Assembly: GCA_008704415.1 (NCBI GenBank) | Contig: VXIS01000032.1 | Coordinates: 186,001-250,000 of the forward strand | DNA length: 64,000 nt | Reading direction: 5' to 3' | From: Sphaerosporella brunnea | Lineage: Eukaryota > Ascomycota > Pezizomycetes > Pezizales > Pyronemataceae | Shown: positions 11,901 to 22,400 of the stretch, piece by piece | Layout: the number at the start of each line of letters is the position of its first letter | Position numbering within the stretch: position 1 is the stretch's first letter | Notes under the pieces: model-generated | Told to the model about the DNA's origin: nothing | Seen by the model: the letters and a program-made list of their open reading frames with translations, nothing else | Databases searched by the model: none | Made by a program: the position numbers and the translations under genes

Positions 11901-13377
11901 CAAACACTCTTGACTTTGCTCGACGTCATCGACATGGACGAAAGCCCACATCCTGCTTCGTTGGGACACAAGAACAAATCCGGCCAGGCGATGCTTCATC
12001 TTGCCTCCATGCTTGGGATGCAAAAGTTCGTGGCAGCGCTTCTTGCAAGAGGAGTCAATGCGAATAGTCGTGACAAGAACGGCTACACTCCCTTGCACTT
12101 TGCAGTACTCTTCAAACGGTCAGATGTGATTCGACGGTTGGTAATGAACGGTGCCAACGTTGGAATCCGTACCAGGGGTGGTCAGACTCCCACCGATCTG
12201 GGCGAGTCTGATCAAATTGCCAAGGCAACTAGAGGCATCCAACAAGCCCATTCCCGACAGCACAGCAGGAGTAGCTCGGTTTCATCTGAAATACGATTTA
12301 GCACGAGTCGCTCCGGCAGCATAACGTCTCTCGCTGCGGGCTTGCCTGGAATGACTCGTGGCAGCGTAGATGATTATTTCGCCCCTAACAGCGAGGATGA
12401 CAGCAGTGATCTCGACTATACCAGCAGTGATGAAGAGCCGGCACCTTGGCGTTCACGGAAGGGTAGTGTCCAGAACGCACCGTCCAAGACGGAAACCTCA
12501 CTGTCAGAACGCGGAGTTAGGGGGGATCCTTTCGGAAAGTCGGAGATGGCCTCTACAGTCAATGCAACCGATTCACATCTTTCTCCACCAGCTATTATGG
12601 CCGCCTGGATGGAAGCTTGGCGAGAGCAATTGACTCAAAGCTTCCAGAATCTGCAGTTGAGCATGCCTGCAATGCCCACGGCGCAGACTGATTACCAGAC
12701 CCTGCTACGGGAGCAGATGGCCAAATTCCAGTATCAGGTTCCTGCTATGCCTGCAATGCCCCGATGGGGTGGATTCGGACAACAGCGTGGAGGCCCAGAC
12801 TACAAATGGTCGGAGCTGCTGCACCCACCTGCTGCACCTTCTTCGCCTAGTGATCCGGCCCCCCCTGCGTATGATGAGCTGTATCCTGATGGCAATGCAC
12901 CTAGCGGGGAAGCTCCAGAAAAGGTGCAGCCCATGGTCCAGTCATCAACTGCCGCTGCTACCGAAACCTCAGAATTGAGGCGGCGAGCATCTCCATTGCC
13001 AGAACCGTCGTCCTCGAAACATGCTCTCCGAGAAATACAAAGGAAGATCACTCGGCGCGACCATACCCCCACTGAGGCTGAGCAAGCAGAGTACCGTGCG
13101 CAAATCCAGAAGTTGCAGCGTATCCAGAATGACCGGCGGTTGTACTTCTTCTGGGTGTGTTTCTTCCTCTCCCCGTTCGATATAATTGATGCTAACCAGG
13201 AATCAGATTCCGGTATTGGTCTTCATCATGCTAGCCATGGCTTATACCCACGGCCCGCGCGCTTGGTCTATTACCAAGCAGGTTGTAGGCTTTGCAAAGC
13301 AAGTGATTCAGGAACCGACAGTGGTCCGGGAGCGCGTGAGAATGGGTCTGGTGCAGGCTCTTGGCGCTCCTGTTTGA
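8946..13377 (+). CDS. mga2: SPT23/MGA2-like membrane-anchored transcription factor
   Basis: Homologue of yeast Spt23/Mga2, ER-anchored p120 precursors whose processed p90 form activates the OLE1 fatty-acid desaturase gene and hypoxia genes. Four exons (8946-9314, 9382-10652, 10700-13154, 13207-13377) give 1,421 aa, in phase throughout. Order: acidic, Ser/Pro-rich N-terminus; a run of about nine Gln near residue 176; a conserved region ending in FQVIFTVKDHLGAVVAQ (about 546-562) followed by ITDDHKN; an IPT/TIG immunoglobulin-like fold (about 797-875, VVPSEGTCRGGIEITVLGQ); two ankyrin repeats (about 974-1054, GYTPLHFAVLFKRSDVIRRL); a Ser-rich acidic stretch; a C-terminal membrane anchor (about 1366-1382, IPVLVFIMLAMAY). 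The anchor is only in frame after the last intron is removed. A leaderless read-through of exon 3 would lose it. The start has no good upstream rival. Family assignment is firm; regulation by lipid saturation is inferred from yeast. Confidence 0.93.
9538..9564 (+). repeat. CAG trinucleotide run coding polyglutamine
   Basis: Eight CAG codons followed by CAA within exon 2 of the mga2-like gene code a glutamine run, followed by a further Q/H-rich stretch. The length is likely to vary between strains. Confidence 0.85.
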
Positions 13378-15116
13378 AGAGCCACTTCCAATCCGTGTCT
13401 TTCATTTCATTTCCATCTGTTCCATCTGCTGGCTTCTTTTCTGCATTGAAAACTTTTCTTAATCTAGGGAGAACTAGTTTTGAGCGGGATAAATGTCGTT
13501 TCTAGTCTACCAGGCCAGAGAGGCGTAGCATCCTCTTTCCTTTTTTGTTCCTCATTCCTTTACTGTTTTTTTTTTGTCTTGCCTTGTCTAGGAGCCGGTT
13601 TAGGGTAGGTTGGGGTTTTCATGTCTTTCATGTGTTTTTCTTTTCTTCGAGTTGTTTGTTCACCATCTTCGGCGTTTTTCTTTGCTTTTACTGTTTGCAT
13701 GGGATGAGCGTGAGATACCGCGACGGAGGGGTAATATTGGCCTATTTTTGTTTTCTTTTATACTTCTCTATTTTACTGTTTTTGCATACTCCTGTTGTGC
13801 CTGATCTCATGATTATGAGTGAATGAATGTAGTAGATACTATTGCTGCCGTTTCTTGGAAGAGGCGCATGCGCAATTGATGGGGAAGGTTGAAATGTTGC
13901 AGCCGTGGAGATTCCCGTGATGGTTGAAGATCAACGTACAGTAGAGTCTCTATATAAGAATACGGTCGGGACCGCCGGGGCATATTCTTATAAAGTGTGA
14001 ATTCTTATAAAGAGTGTGGCTTGACATAGGTGATTGTTCATGATTGCGATCCGCAGGGTCTGCAGCAAACAACAATCCGGTGTATTTCCACGCATTTTTT
14101 CGGTGCGCGCCGGGCAAGGAAAGTGGAGACTGTTCATACTGTTCACATCTGTACTGACGGCCGTTTGAAATCGCGATAAAAAAAATGCAAACCGTGAGTC
14201 TGCTCCAACCCGCGACCCCCAACCCCCGACCGCAGACATACGTATACCTAAAGCTGACCATTGTCGCCCTCGTGTGCATCCTCCATCTACATAGAGCCGT
14301 AGTTAGGAAGAGACTACCAGGGAGTTTGAGGTGCCCATATCAAAATGTCTGAACTTGGAGGGCCGGGGCAGTCTACTCTCATCCTCTCCCAAAAGTCCTC
14401 CAGCTGGCCTTCCATCATGTTGGATCGAATTTCTATGCGCCGTCGGTTGAGCTTTCTCTGATAAGAATGTAAAGCTTGAGTAAGCACCACTTTTCATAAG
14501 CATACCCATACAAATTTTTTTGCCATTTCTAAGAATATTCTTATAAGAAATTTATTCTTATTTCCCATACAAATCGGTCAGGACCGGCCACCCATATTCT
14601 TATAGGGCTGGTATTCTTATATGACCGTAATTGAGTACAAATGCCCGAAGTTTAAGTTTCAACACCGACCTTTCTTGATATCACCACAAATTCCTGGCCA
14701 CAAACTGTCGACGGGTTGCCTCAGTTGCCGGCCTATGAGTATAGTTGACCAACCCCTTCTTTGTGGCTGTTGAGAAACAGCTTCGATTGTTGTTTTTATC
14801 ACCATCCCCCACCATCTGTCTAAATTAGTTAACTGTTAAATGTAGCTTAGGGTCATGGTTTCTCACTCAATGGGCTGGTGAACTCGGTAGGTAAGTCTTG
14901 TAAGTTTACAGCAATCGAGGGCTTAATTCTTGGGATTACCACCACTCGTGGGGTGGCGGTGGTGGTGAAAGCGAAATTGAATGAATTGATTTTTTTTGGC
15001 ATGGTTCAAAAGACCACAACCAATATCTAAGCTTCTCTCGTTTCATCGCTTCTATATCTCTAAAGGGGTATAAACAAAAAAGCCTTCCTTCCTTGCTTCT
15101 TTCCTTTTTCCACAAC
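13378..15116. other. 3' flank of mga2-like gene and intergenic DNA
   Basis: After the mga2 stop come about 450 nt of T-rich DNA with runs of T (for example near 13,565), typical of a fungal 3' UTR and terminator region. A degenerate DNA transposon follows (13,939-14,635, separate entry). The rest (14,640-15,116) shows nothing coding and is the shared 3' side of the minus-strand thioesterase. Confidence 0.55.
13939..14635. mobile_element. Degenerate pogo/Tc1-mariner-like DNA element, about 700 bp
   Basis: Flanked by TA on both sides (13,937-13,938 and 14,636-14,637), the usual Tc1/mariner target duplication. The left end reads CAGTAGAGTCTCT then ATATAAGAATAC. The right end, read on the minus strand, has 13 different bases and then the same 12-mer ATATAAGAATAC, so the terminal repeats are decayed outside and conserved inside. 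Further TTCTTATA/TATAAGAA copies and inverted GGTC..GACC motifs lie inside both ends. On the minus strand at about 14,465-14,318 a short frame (LNRRRIEIRSNMMEGQLEDF…) might be the tail of a transposase, but no DDE domain is present. Non-autonomous or deleted relic; the family is inferred. Confidence 0.5.
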
Positions 15117-16024
15117 TTAAAGCTTCGAACCGCCGCCGCCGCCCAGCTCGAAAAACAAGTTTGGCTCCAACTGATACCTCGGCTCGGGCTCCTGTTCCAT
15201 CATGTCCGGCGGCGGGCCGATGTTGACCTTGTTGTGGTCGACGACTACGTAGACTATCTTTCCGTCCGGGCTCTTGATTTCGCCGCGGATCAAGGCCATG
15301 GACCGTCCGGCTTGCAGTACCGTGGAGTCGATTATCACCTTTACGCCTTCGGGACAGTCGCGGAGGTAGGATAGTGATCTTTTGGTTTTTTCGTAAGTTG
15401 ATGCTGCTGTGGCTTTTGGGGATGGGGCCCGGGGAGAAAGGGGGGGGGGGGATACAGAGAGCGTGTGAGACCGCCTAGAAACCTATGCTTGCATTGTCAG
15501 AGTGTGAGAGGGATAACCCCGGGGGGGGGGGGGTGGCGGAGCATACACCCAATGCCGGTCTTTGGCGAGTGGACCAAGTGCGGACATTGTGCACACTAGA
15601 TATTACGGTCAGCCAGCGCATGGCAGGCGGGATGGCTCCATACTATCCAGCAGCAACGCGGCACCGCCACCGTGTAAAGACCCTTCGCCAACATCAGACC
15701 TTGAGTGTTTTTTTCTCCATCATTTGCAATGGGCTTGTTTTTCCCCGGTCCCACCGTTGAGATTGCAGAGGTACCGCGGGATCGTGAATTCCCATACGGC
15801 TCTTCCCTCGCGTCTGGCGTCGATGAGTTTTAGACCCTTCATCATTTGGTAATCCATCAAGCCCTGACGGTCACATCGGCGTCAAGATTGTATTGGCGGC
15901 GGTGAGGAGGGGTATCCCTCACATGCAGTTGCTTTGCTTCAACCACGGCGAAGTACCAGTCCCAGATGTGCTGCACCTTCACCATGGCGTCGGGGTCGGG
16001 CTTGGGGGTGTAAGGCTCCGCCAT
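15117..16024 (-). CDS. Peroxisomal HotDog-fold (PaaI-type) acyl-CoA thioesterase
   Basis: Predicted to hydrolyse acyl-CoA to free acid and CoA inside peroxisomes. Six minus-strand exons (16024-15923, 15863-15755, 15682-15644, 15595-15547, 15482-15456, 15378-15117) give 195 aa with every junction GT-AG and in phase. The PaaI/ACOT13-type HotDog signature is visible: a GLKLIDA strand, the SLHGG loop (His74-Gly75-Gly76) leading into the central helix with Asp83 (LLLDMCT), then FLGGLTRSLSLSYLRDCPEG and a final strand KIVYVVVDHNKVNI. The protein ends in a glycine-rich linker and Ser-Lys-Leu, a perfect PTS1 peroxisome-import signal. The start is the ATG opening MAEPYTPKPDPDAM, directly followed by a conserved helix. 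Exons of 27-49 nt make it easy to miss. The substrate chain length cannot be read from sequence. Confidence 0.88.
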
Positions 16025-17036
16025 TGTGCCGCGTCGGAGATGCGATTTTGCAGACGTTTGGAAAGCGGTGGCAATGAACGTGTGCTCTATTTCGTGAAGG
16101 GCAGCGTAGGTAATTGGGAAATACTTTTAGATAGCGGACGTGAAATCTGGGGTAGCTGGCTGCACTTAACTGCTCTAGTAGTACCGGGCGCGGAGATTAC
16201 CGAGCCGATAGCCGAGGTGTGCAACATTGTGGCTTTCATGTGAGGCATATGGTACGTAAAGATGTGTATTTGTATTTGTATTTTTATTTTTTGTTGAGAA
16301 CTTCCCAGGAGGCGCGGTGGACTCTATATCTGGAGAACAGGTACGGTATCAATGTAGGAGCATTTTATATAAGCTCGATTTCAGCCTGCGAGTTACCGTC
16401 ACGACATGTATCATTGCTGCAGCATTTGTCAGATCATCGAATAGGTACTTAGTATGTATCAGATCAAGGTTCTCCCCGCGGGCAGGGTATATCTCGAACT
16501 TCTCGGAAAGCTCGATCTGAGTTGTGGCCGGTCAACTCGAGAGGCCTAGGGCTGGGATTGAAGATATCGATAATATCGGTGATGGGACACCAAAAGAGTC
16601 GTGAAGCCGAATGCAAAAAGTAACTGCATACTTAAAGAACGTATTTCCGGCAGCATCATCGAGACATCGATGATCAAGCCCGAGTTCCAGGCTTTGCTGG
16701 GCAGTGGGTACGCTGCTCGAGATATGTAGAGTACCTGGCCCTGGATATGTACTCATGCTCTACATGCATCACCCCCACGCTGTTGTGCAACGGAAGCCTG
16801 CAACTTTGGTCGTCGCTGCAGATCCACAGGGCTGGAAGTAGATATTCAAACTATCGAAGCATTTCACACAAAAGTGGCGGCGTCGTTTAAGGCCAGCCGT
16901 CGCGCTGCTTGTCGCTCCGCGGAGTATCGATGGTTGTGAGGTCTCCAGGAACTGCCGGCCTCGTCGTCTACATCTTTCCCCAGAATTGCATGACTCGAAC
17001 TTCGGAGACCATTGGCGGGGTGGGCCCGTCCAGACT

Positions 17037-17072
17037 ATGTATGTATGTATGTATGTATGTATGTATGTATGT
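17037..17072 (+). repeat. (ATGT)n tetranucleotide microsatellite
   Basis: Nine perfect ATGT/GTAT units. The same tetranucleotide type recurs at 41,357-41,415 and its mirror, so this motif is prone to expansion in this genome. Frames through it read YVCM or HTYI repeats and are not genes. Confidence 0.9.
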
Positions 17073-17968
17073 AGAGTACATGTATGTATCATGCTTTCGC
17101 TTCACTAGGCCGTGTTCTTCGGGAGATGCGAGGCGTAGCGGAATGTAGAGTAGATACGGTTAGAGAGTTTTGAAATCCGACCTGAAAAAGAACCTTTCTT
17201 TTTTTCATATATCCATCCATCTCGAGAGGCAGCACGCGACTCACTGCAGGACGGTTGGTGGTCCTCAAAATACAAACATTGCTCTGCGAATGATTTGAAA
17301 CATCCAATAGCATCAATCCATACCAAACACGAGTCGTATACACACAGATCCAGCTGCTTCGGTAGTTCGGCCATCTTCGAAGGGATGCTGATCATGAATT
17401 ACAACCAACTCAATGGCACCTAGGTCACCACCCCACGCTCTTAAGACAGCTGAATCGCTCGCGGATCCGGCTAACCAATGGGTAACGTCTCGAGAGAAGC
17501 ATCTGGCTGGCCACGAAGGAGAGTTCTCGAAGGTGTGGTATAGTACTATATATTATACAGTAACAGGGCCGGCCGACAAGCACGCTGTGACCGTCGCGCG
17601 GAGTGAAGGGCTCTTCTTGAGAAGTTATCAATCGCCGACTGGCGCCCAGGGCCTGGGGGGGGGAAGCTCCGCTCTTTGGCTGGGGACCTGTTTGGGTGTG
17701 CGTTTCGGCACATGCTGATTGTAGCAGGCTTCATCGGGACTTGCAGCTAGCTATCGACCCGAATTCTCCCGTCGATGAGGTCAGGCCGAAAAGAGCCCCC
17801 GGCCTGCCACCCCGTCCATGTGCTCCGAACCTACAGCCATGTACGTGCCCACTCGTGCGATGCAGCGTCCCCGCCATCCGCACGAGAGATTCTAGGGCCG
17901 TAATTAATAATTGTTCGAGACGGCCGCTGTCGATCACGGGCGGGTGTTGAATGGAATGGTAACGGCTG

Positions 17969-17994
17969 CTTATCGATAAGGTTGGGCCAGATAG
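17969..17994. promoter_or_regulatory. GATA-factor sites upstream of GLT1
   Basis: A perfect 12-bp palindrome CTTATCGATAAG (17,969-17,980) carries two overlapping inverted HGATAR motifs, and AGATAG follows at 17,989. HGATAR is the known target of fungal nitrogen regulators (AreA/Nit2). The cluster is about 480 bp upstream of the GLT1 TATA box, a sensible place for nitrogen control of ammonium assimilation. Function is inferred from motif and gene context. Confidence 0.45.
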
Positions 17995-18459
17995 CCGCTG
18001 TTGTCGGCAGAGTGCGTATGTATGGTGCGAACATTGCGAACATTCTCGATGCTTTTTTTTGCGCGAGAGAAAGCACGCGGGGGGCGGTGAACTCGCTTCG
18101 CCGCCGCGCAGCGTTACACCAAGCCGTAGCGCCAGCAGATTTAAACGTCGGCGATTTGATTGGGCCGCGGGCGCAAGATGCATCCCCCCTTCCATGGTGA
18201 GCCCTGGACAAGTGTGTTGCCCCGCCTCTGCGCCAAAAAAAAAGTTGAAATCTCCCCGCAAACAAAGTGCGAGTGGCCACCCCCGACACACACACTTTTG
18301 AAGATCGGATCCGCACCCCCACCAGCCAATAGCTACGTGTGCAAGGAAGGCACTTTGATATGTATGTATCATCATCAATCGCCGTCATTCGCACGCTTTG
18401 GTGCATGGTAAGTGTGACATTGTTCTGGGATATCCAGAGAGCTGGGGGCGCGGGGGGTG

Positions 18460-18466
18460 TATAAAG
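18460..18466 (+). promoter_or_regulatory. TATA box, probable GLT1 core promoter
   Basis: TATAAAG in a G-rich setting, followed within 25-60 nt by a long C/T-rich leader, as is typical for strongly expressed fungal genes. It lies about 970 nt upstream of the GLT1 ATG, which implies a long 5' UTR or a leader intron. Confidence 0.45.
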
Positions 18467-19432
18467 GGCGTCTGAAGCACCCCACATCCGCCTTTCTCAA
18501 CCTCTGCGCGCCCCTCCCTTCCAATTCCAACCGTCTTGCACAGACAGACATCTGCCTTCTCTCCTTCCTTTCAAACGCCGAGTTGTCGCAGTTGTGCATC
18601 TAGTTAGTTGGTCTACACACTGAAGGTAGCTGCTCGTTTTCTCAGCGTTTCCCGCCTCTGCCGTTCTCTGTCCCCCCGTGAACTTTCTTTCCCCGCCCTG
18701 CACGAGCACACAAGAGCATCAGGAGCATCTCGAACGACAGCAACGAGCAGCACCCTGATTTCGCAAAGCATCGTTATCGGGAGCTGCTAATTGTCTTGAC
18801 GTTATCGCGCAGGCAACCTGTCAACCCCACTGCGCTGCTCTTCGATTTCCCCTCCATACCCAGTGCCCTCTGTCCTCTGCCCAATCGTGCTTCTCCCGAT
18901 AAATTTGCCCCTCTCCCTGGAGCCTACCACCCGGGCAGAACCGGACGGCTCTCAGCTTCCAAAAAGCCTTGCTGTTAGATTGTGTGCGTTCCCCACAAAA
19001 GATTACTAGCTTATTCCCAAGAGAGTTTGACACTCTTTTCCGCGCTTGGATTCAAGAAAGCAAGCTTAGCTTCCCCTCTCCTCCGAAAACACAAACCTGA
19101 GCATTCAAATTCCATCTTTCCCCTTTCTCTTTTTCTCATCCTTCAGCTTCTTCTTCCATTCAATTCCTTTCCTGTAGACTTTGTTGCTCATCGTTTGCCT
19201 CTGTTTTTTCCAGTATAGACGTGAGTGTGCATTTCTCAGTGCGGCTGAACCTTTCAATGGATCATTGTATTTCATGTTGAATTCATGTTGACAAGCCGCG
19301 CTTACAGGCAGCAAAGCCCCCTCCTCCTTCTCATACCACCTACACACACAAAAAAAAAAACGCATACGGAACAACGACCAGTAACCCCATCCAAAGTTAT
19401 CAAAAATCACCGAACTGGCTCCTGGGATTTCA

Positions 19433-22400
19433 ATGGACGAGATTTACGGCCCCAAGTTCGACCAAACCGAAGAAATCACGAACGTTTATGAATACCAGGA
19501 AACTCCCGACAATCGATCATGGGCGAACACTCTACCACTGAAGCAGGGTCTATATGATCCGGAAAATGAGAAAGATGCTTGTGGTGTGGGTTTTGCTGCG
19601 TGAGTATCTCTAGCTTTAGAGCAAACAAGGGGACAATTGAGACTGATGGCTTGTGATTGACAGCAACATCAAGGGTGTAGCCAGCCACAAAATCCTGAGC
19701 GATGCACGAAGCCTTTTGTGCAACATGACCCACAGAGGAGCCGTGGGCTCGGATGCCCGCGACGGAGACGGCGCCGGTGTCATGACTTCGATCCCTCACA
19801 AGTTCTTCGTCAAGGAGTTACGAGGGCAGACTGGGATCCGTTTGCCACCAAAAGGGCAATACGCCGTGGGAAATGTCTTTTTCAAACCGGATGAGGAGGT
19901 TTTGCTGGAGAGCAAGGCCAAATTCTCGGAAATTGCGGAATCGGTGGGCCTACGTGTTCTGCATTGGCGAGAAGTTCCACACGATAGCTCGTTGCTGGGC
20001 CCCGCGGCTTTGTCCCGAGAACCGAAAATCCTGCAACCTTTCGTGGTTTTAAGGTCTCACTATGGCGACGGAGAAGAGCCCGCTTCGACTGATGACGAGA
20101 CTTTCGACGAGAAAACGTTCGAGAAACAACTCTACATTCTGCGGAAGGTTAGCACACGAGAAATTGGCTTGGGCAACTGGTACTACATTTGCTCGTTGTC
20201 AAACAAGAACATCGTGTATAAGGGACAGCTGGCACCCGTACAAGTCTACAACTATTACCATGATTTGGTGAATGTGGATTACGAGGTCTATTTTGCTCTG
20301 GTCCACTCGCGATTCTCAACAAACACGTTCCCCAGCTGGGACCGTGCTCAGCCCCTGCGATGGGCTGCACACAACGGTGAGAAGCCTGAGTTTCGATGCA
20401 GTCATAGGCGGCGACTAACGTATTTTAGGTGAAATCAACACTCTGCGGGGTAACAAGAACTGGATGAGAGCTCGTGAGGGTGTCATGAAATCCACATTCT
20501 TTGCCGACGAGCTGGAAAAGCTCTACCCCATCATCGAAGAGGGTGGCTCTGACTCCGCTGCATTCGACAACGTTCTGGAGCTCCTTGTCATCAACGGTGT
20601 TCTATCCCTTCCTGAGGCTATCATGATGATGGTTCCCGAAGCATGGCAAGGCAATGCCGATCTCGATCCAAAGAGAGCAGCGTTTTACGAATGGGCGGCG
20701 TGCTTGATGGAGCCTTGGGATGGACCTGCCCTTTTTACCTTTGCAGATGGACGGTACTGCGGTGCTACATTGGACCGCAACGGTTTGAGGCCGTGTAGAT
20801 TTTACGTGACGGATGATGACCGCATAATTTGTGCCTCAGAAGTCGGAACTATCCTGGTTCCGTCCGATAAAATTATTCAAAAGGGAAGATTGCAACCGGG
20901 GCGAATGTTGCTAGTCGATACCATTGAGGGCCGCATCGTCGATGACAGAGAGTTGAAGTCACAGGTGTCTTCACGTTTCGATTTTAGATCATGGTCAGAG
21001 GATCAATTGCTCACCCTGGATAAAATTCAAGAAGAGTTGAAGAGCAATGGCGTGACCATCGATGCAGCTGTTGATGATGTCCGCCTGCAGAGCGACAGCC
21101 GGTTGCTTGCCTTTGGCTACTCATATGAACAGGTGACACTCTTGCTTGGTCCCATGGTAAGCTCCCAAATTTCCGATATTTGAGCAAGCCGATGTTAACA
21201 CTCGTTGGCAGGCCGCAGACTCCAAGGAGGCGTTGGGCTCCATGGGTAATGATGGACCGCTTGCCTGTCTTGCCAAGCAGCCCCGACTGTTGTACGATTA
21301 CTTCCGGCAGCTTTTCGCCCAGGTCACGAACCCACCGATTGATCCCATCCGTGAAGCAATCGTCATGTCTCTTGATTGTTACGTCGGTCCGCAAGGAAAC
21401 CTTCTAGAGATGGATCCCTCCCAATGTCACCGGCTCCTTCTTACTTCGCCTGTCCTTTCCCTTGAGCAGTTCAACTCCATTAGCCAAATTCAAAAGGCGC
21501 ACAAGTCTTGGGGCGTCACCACTATCGACATCACGTTCCCCAAGTCCAATGGTATCCCCGGGTATTCGCAAGCCCTTGATGAAATTTGCAATCGGGCAAG
21601 CCAGGCTTTGGAACAGGATGCGAAAGTGATTATCCTCTCTGATCGGAATGCGTCTGCCGATCGTGTGCCCGTGTCCGCTCTGGTTGCTTGCGGTGCTGTC
21701 CACCATCACCTTGTCCGCAACCGGCAGCGATCCAAGGTTGCGATTGTTGTCGAGACTGCAGAAGCTCGTGAAGTCCACCACTTGTGTGTTCTTGTGGGTT
21801 ACGGTGCCGATGCAGTATGCCCATACCTAGCGTTGGAATGCATTCTGAAAATGAACCGGGAGAGGTTGATCCGCGGGGGTCTAAGCGACCAGCAGGTAGT
21901 CGAGAACTACCAGCACTCGTGCGATGGTGGAATCCTCAAGGTCATGAGCAAGATGGGAATTTCCACCCTCCAGAGTTACAAGGGAGCCCAGATCTTCGAA
22001 GCTCTTGGTATAGATGATTCCGTCGTGGACAGGTGTTTCACGGGCACAGCAAGCCGTATTAAGGGAATCACTTTAGATTACATCGCGGAAGATGCCTTTG
22101 CTTTCCACGATCGCGGATTCCCTTCACGGGAGACCGTTTCGGTTCCTGGCCTGCCGGAAACCGGCGAGTACCACTGGCGTGATGGCGGAGAAGCTCATAT
22201 CAATGACCCAGTGAGTATCGCCAATATTCAGGATGCTGTCCGGTCCAAGAACGACAAGTCCTACGAGGCATACTCCTTGTCTGCGTACGAGCAGATCAAG
22301 AACTGCACCCTTCGAGGAATGCTGGATTTCAATTTTAAGTCCTCAAAGGAGATTCACATTGATGAAGTTGAACCGTGGACCGAGATTGTTCGACGATTCT

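Larger units (their letters stand above)
16025..19432. other. Intergenic region: divergent promoters of thioesterase and GLT1
   Basis: About 3.4 kb between divergently transcribed genes without a supported coding region. Several long frames overlap on both strands at 17.7-18.5 kb, but their translations are compositionally random and unspliced. The stretch holds an (ATGT)n microsatellite, GATA-type sites, a TATA box and about 950 nt of pyrimidine-rich leader before the GLT1 start codon. The leader may contain its own intron (a candidate GTGAGT lies near 19,219), which I could not confirm. Confidence 0.5.

Noticed and set aside
17731..18487. Two overlapping minus-strand frames of 215 and 218 codons
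   Set aside because: Both cover the GLT1 promoter, overlap each other in different frames and have random composition; no introns or motifs support them.
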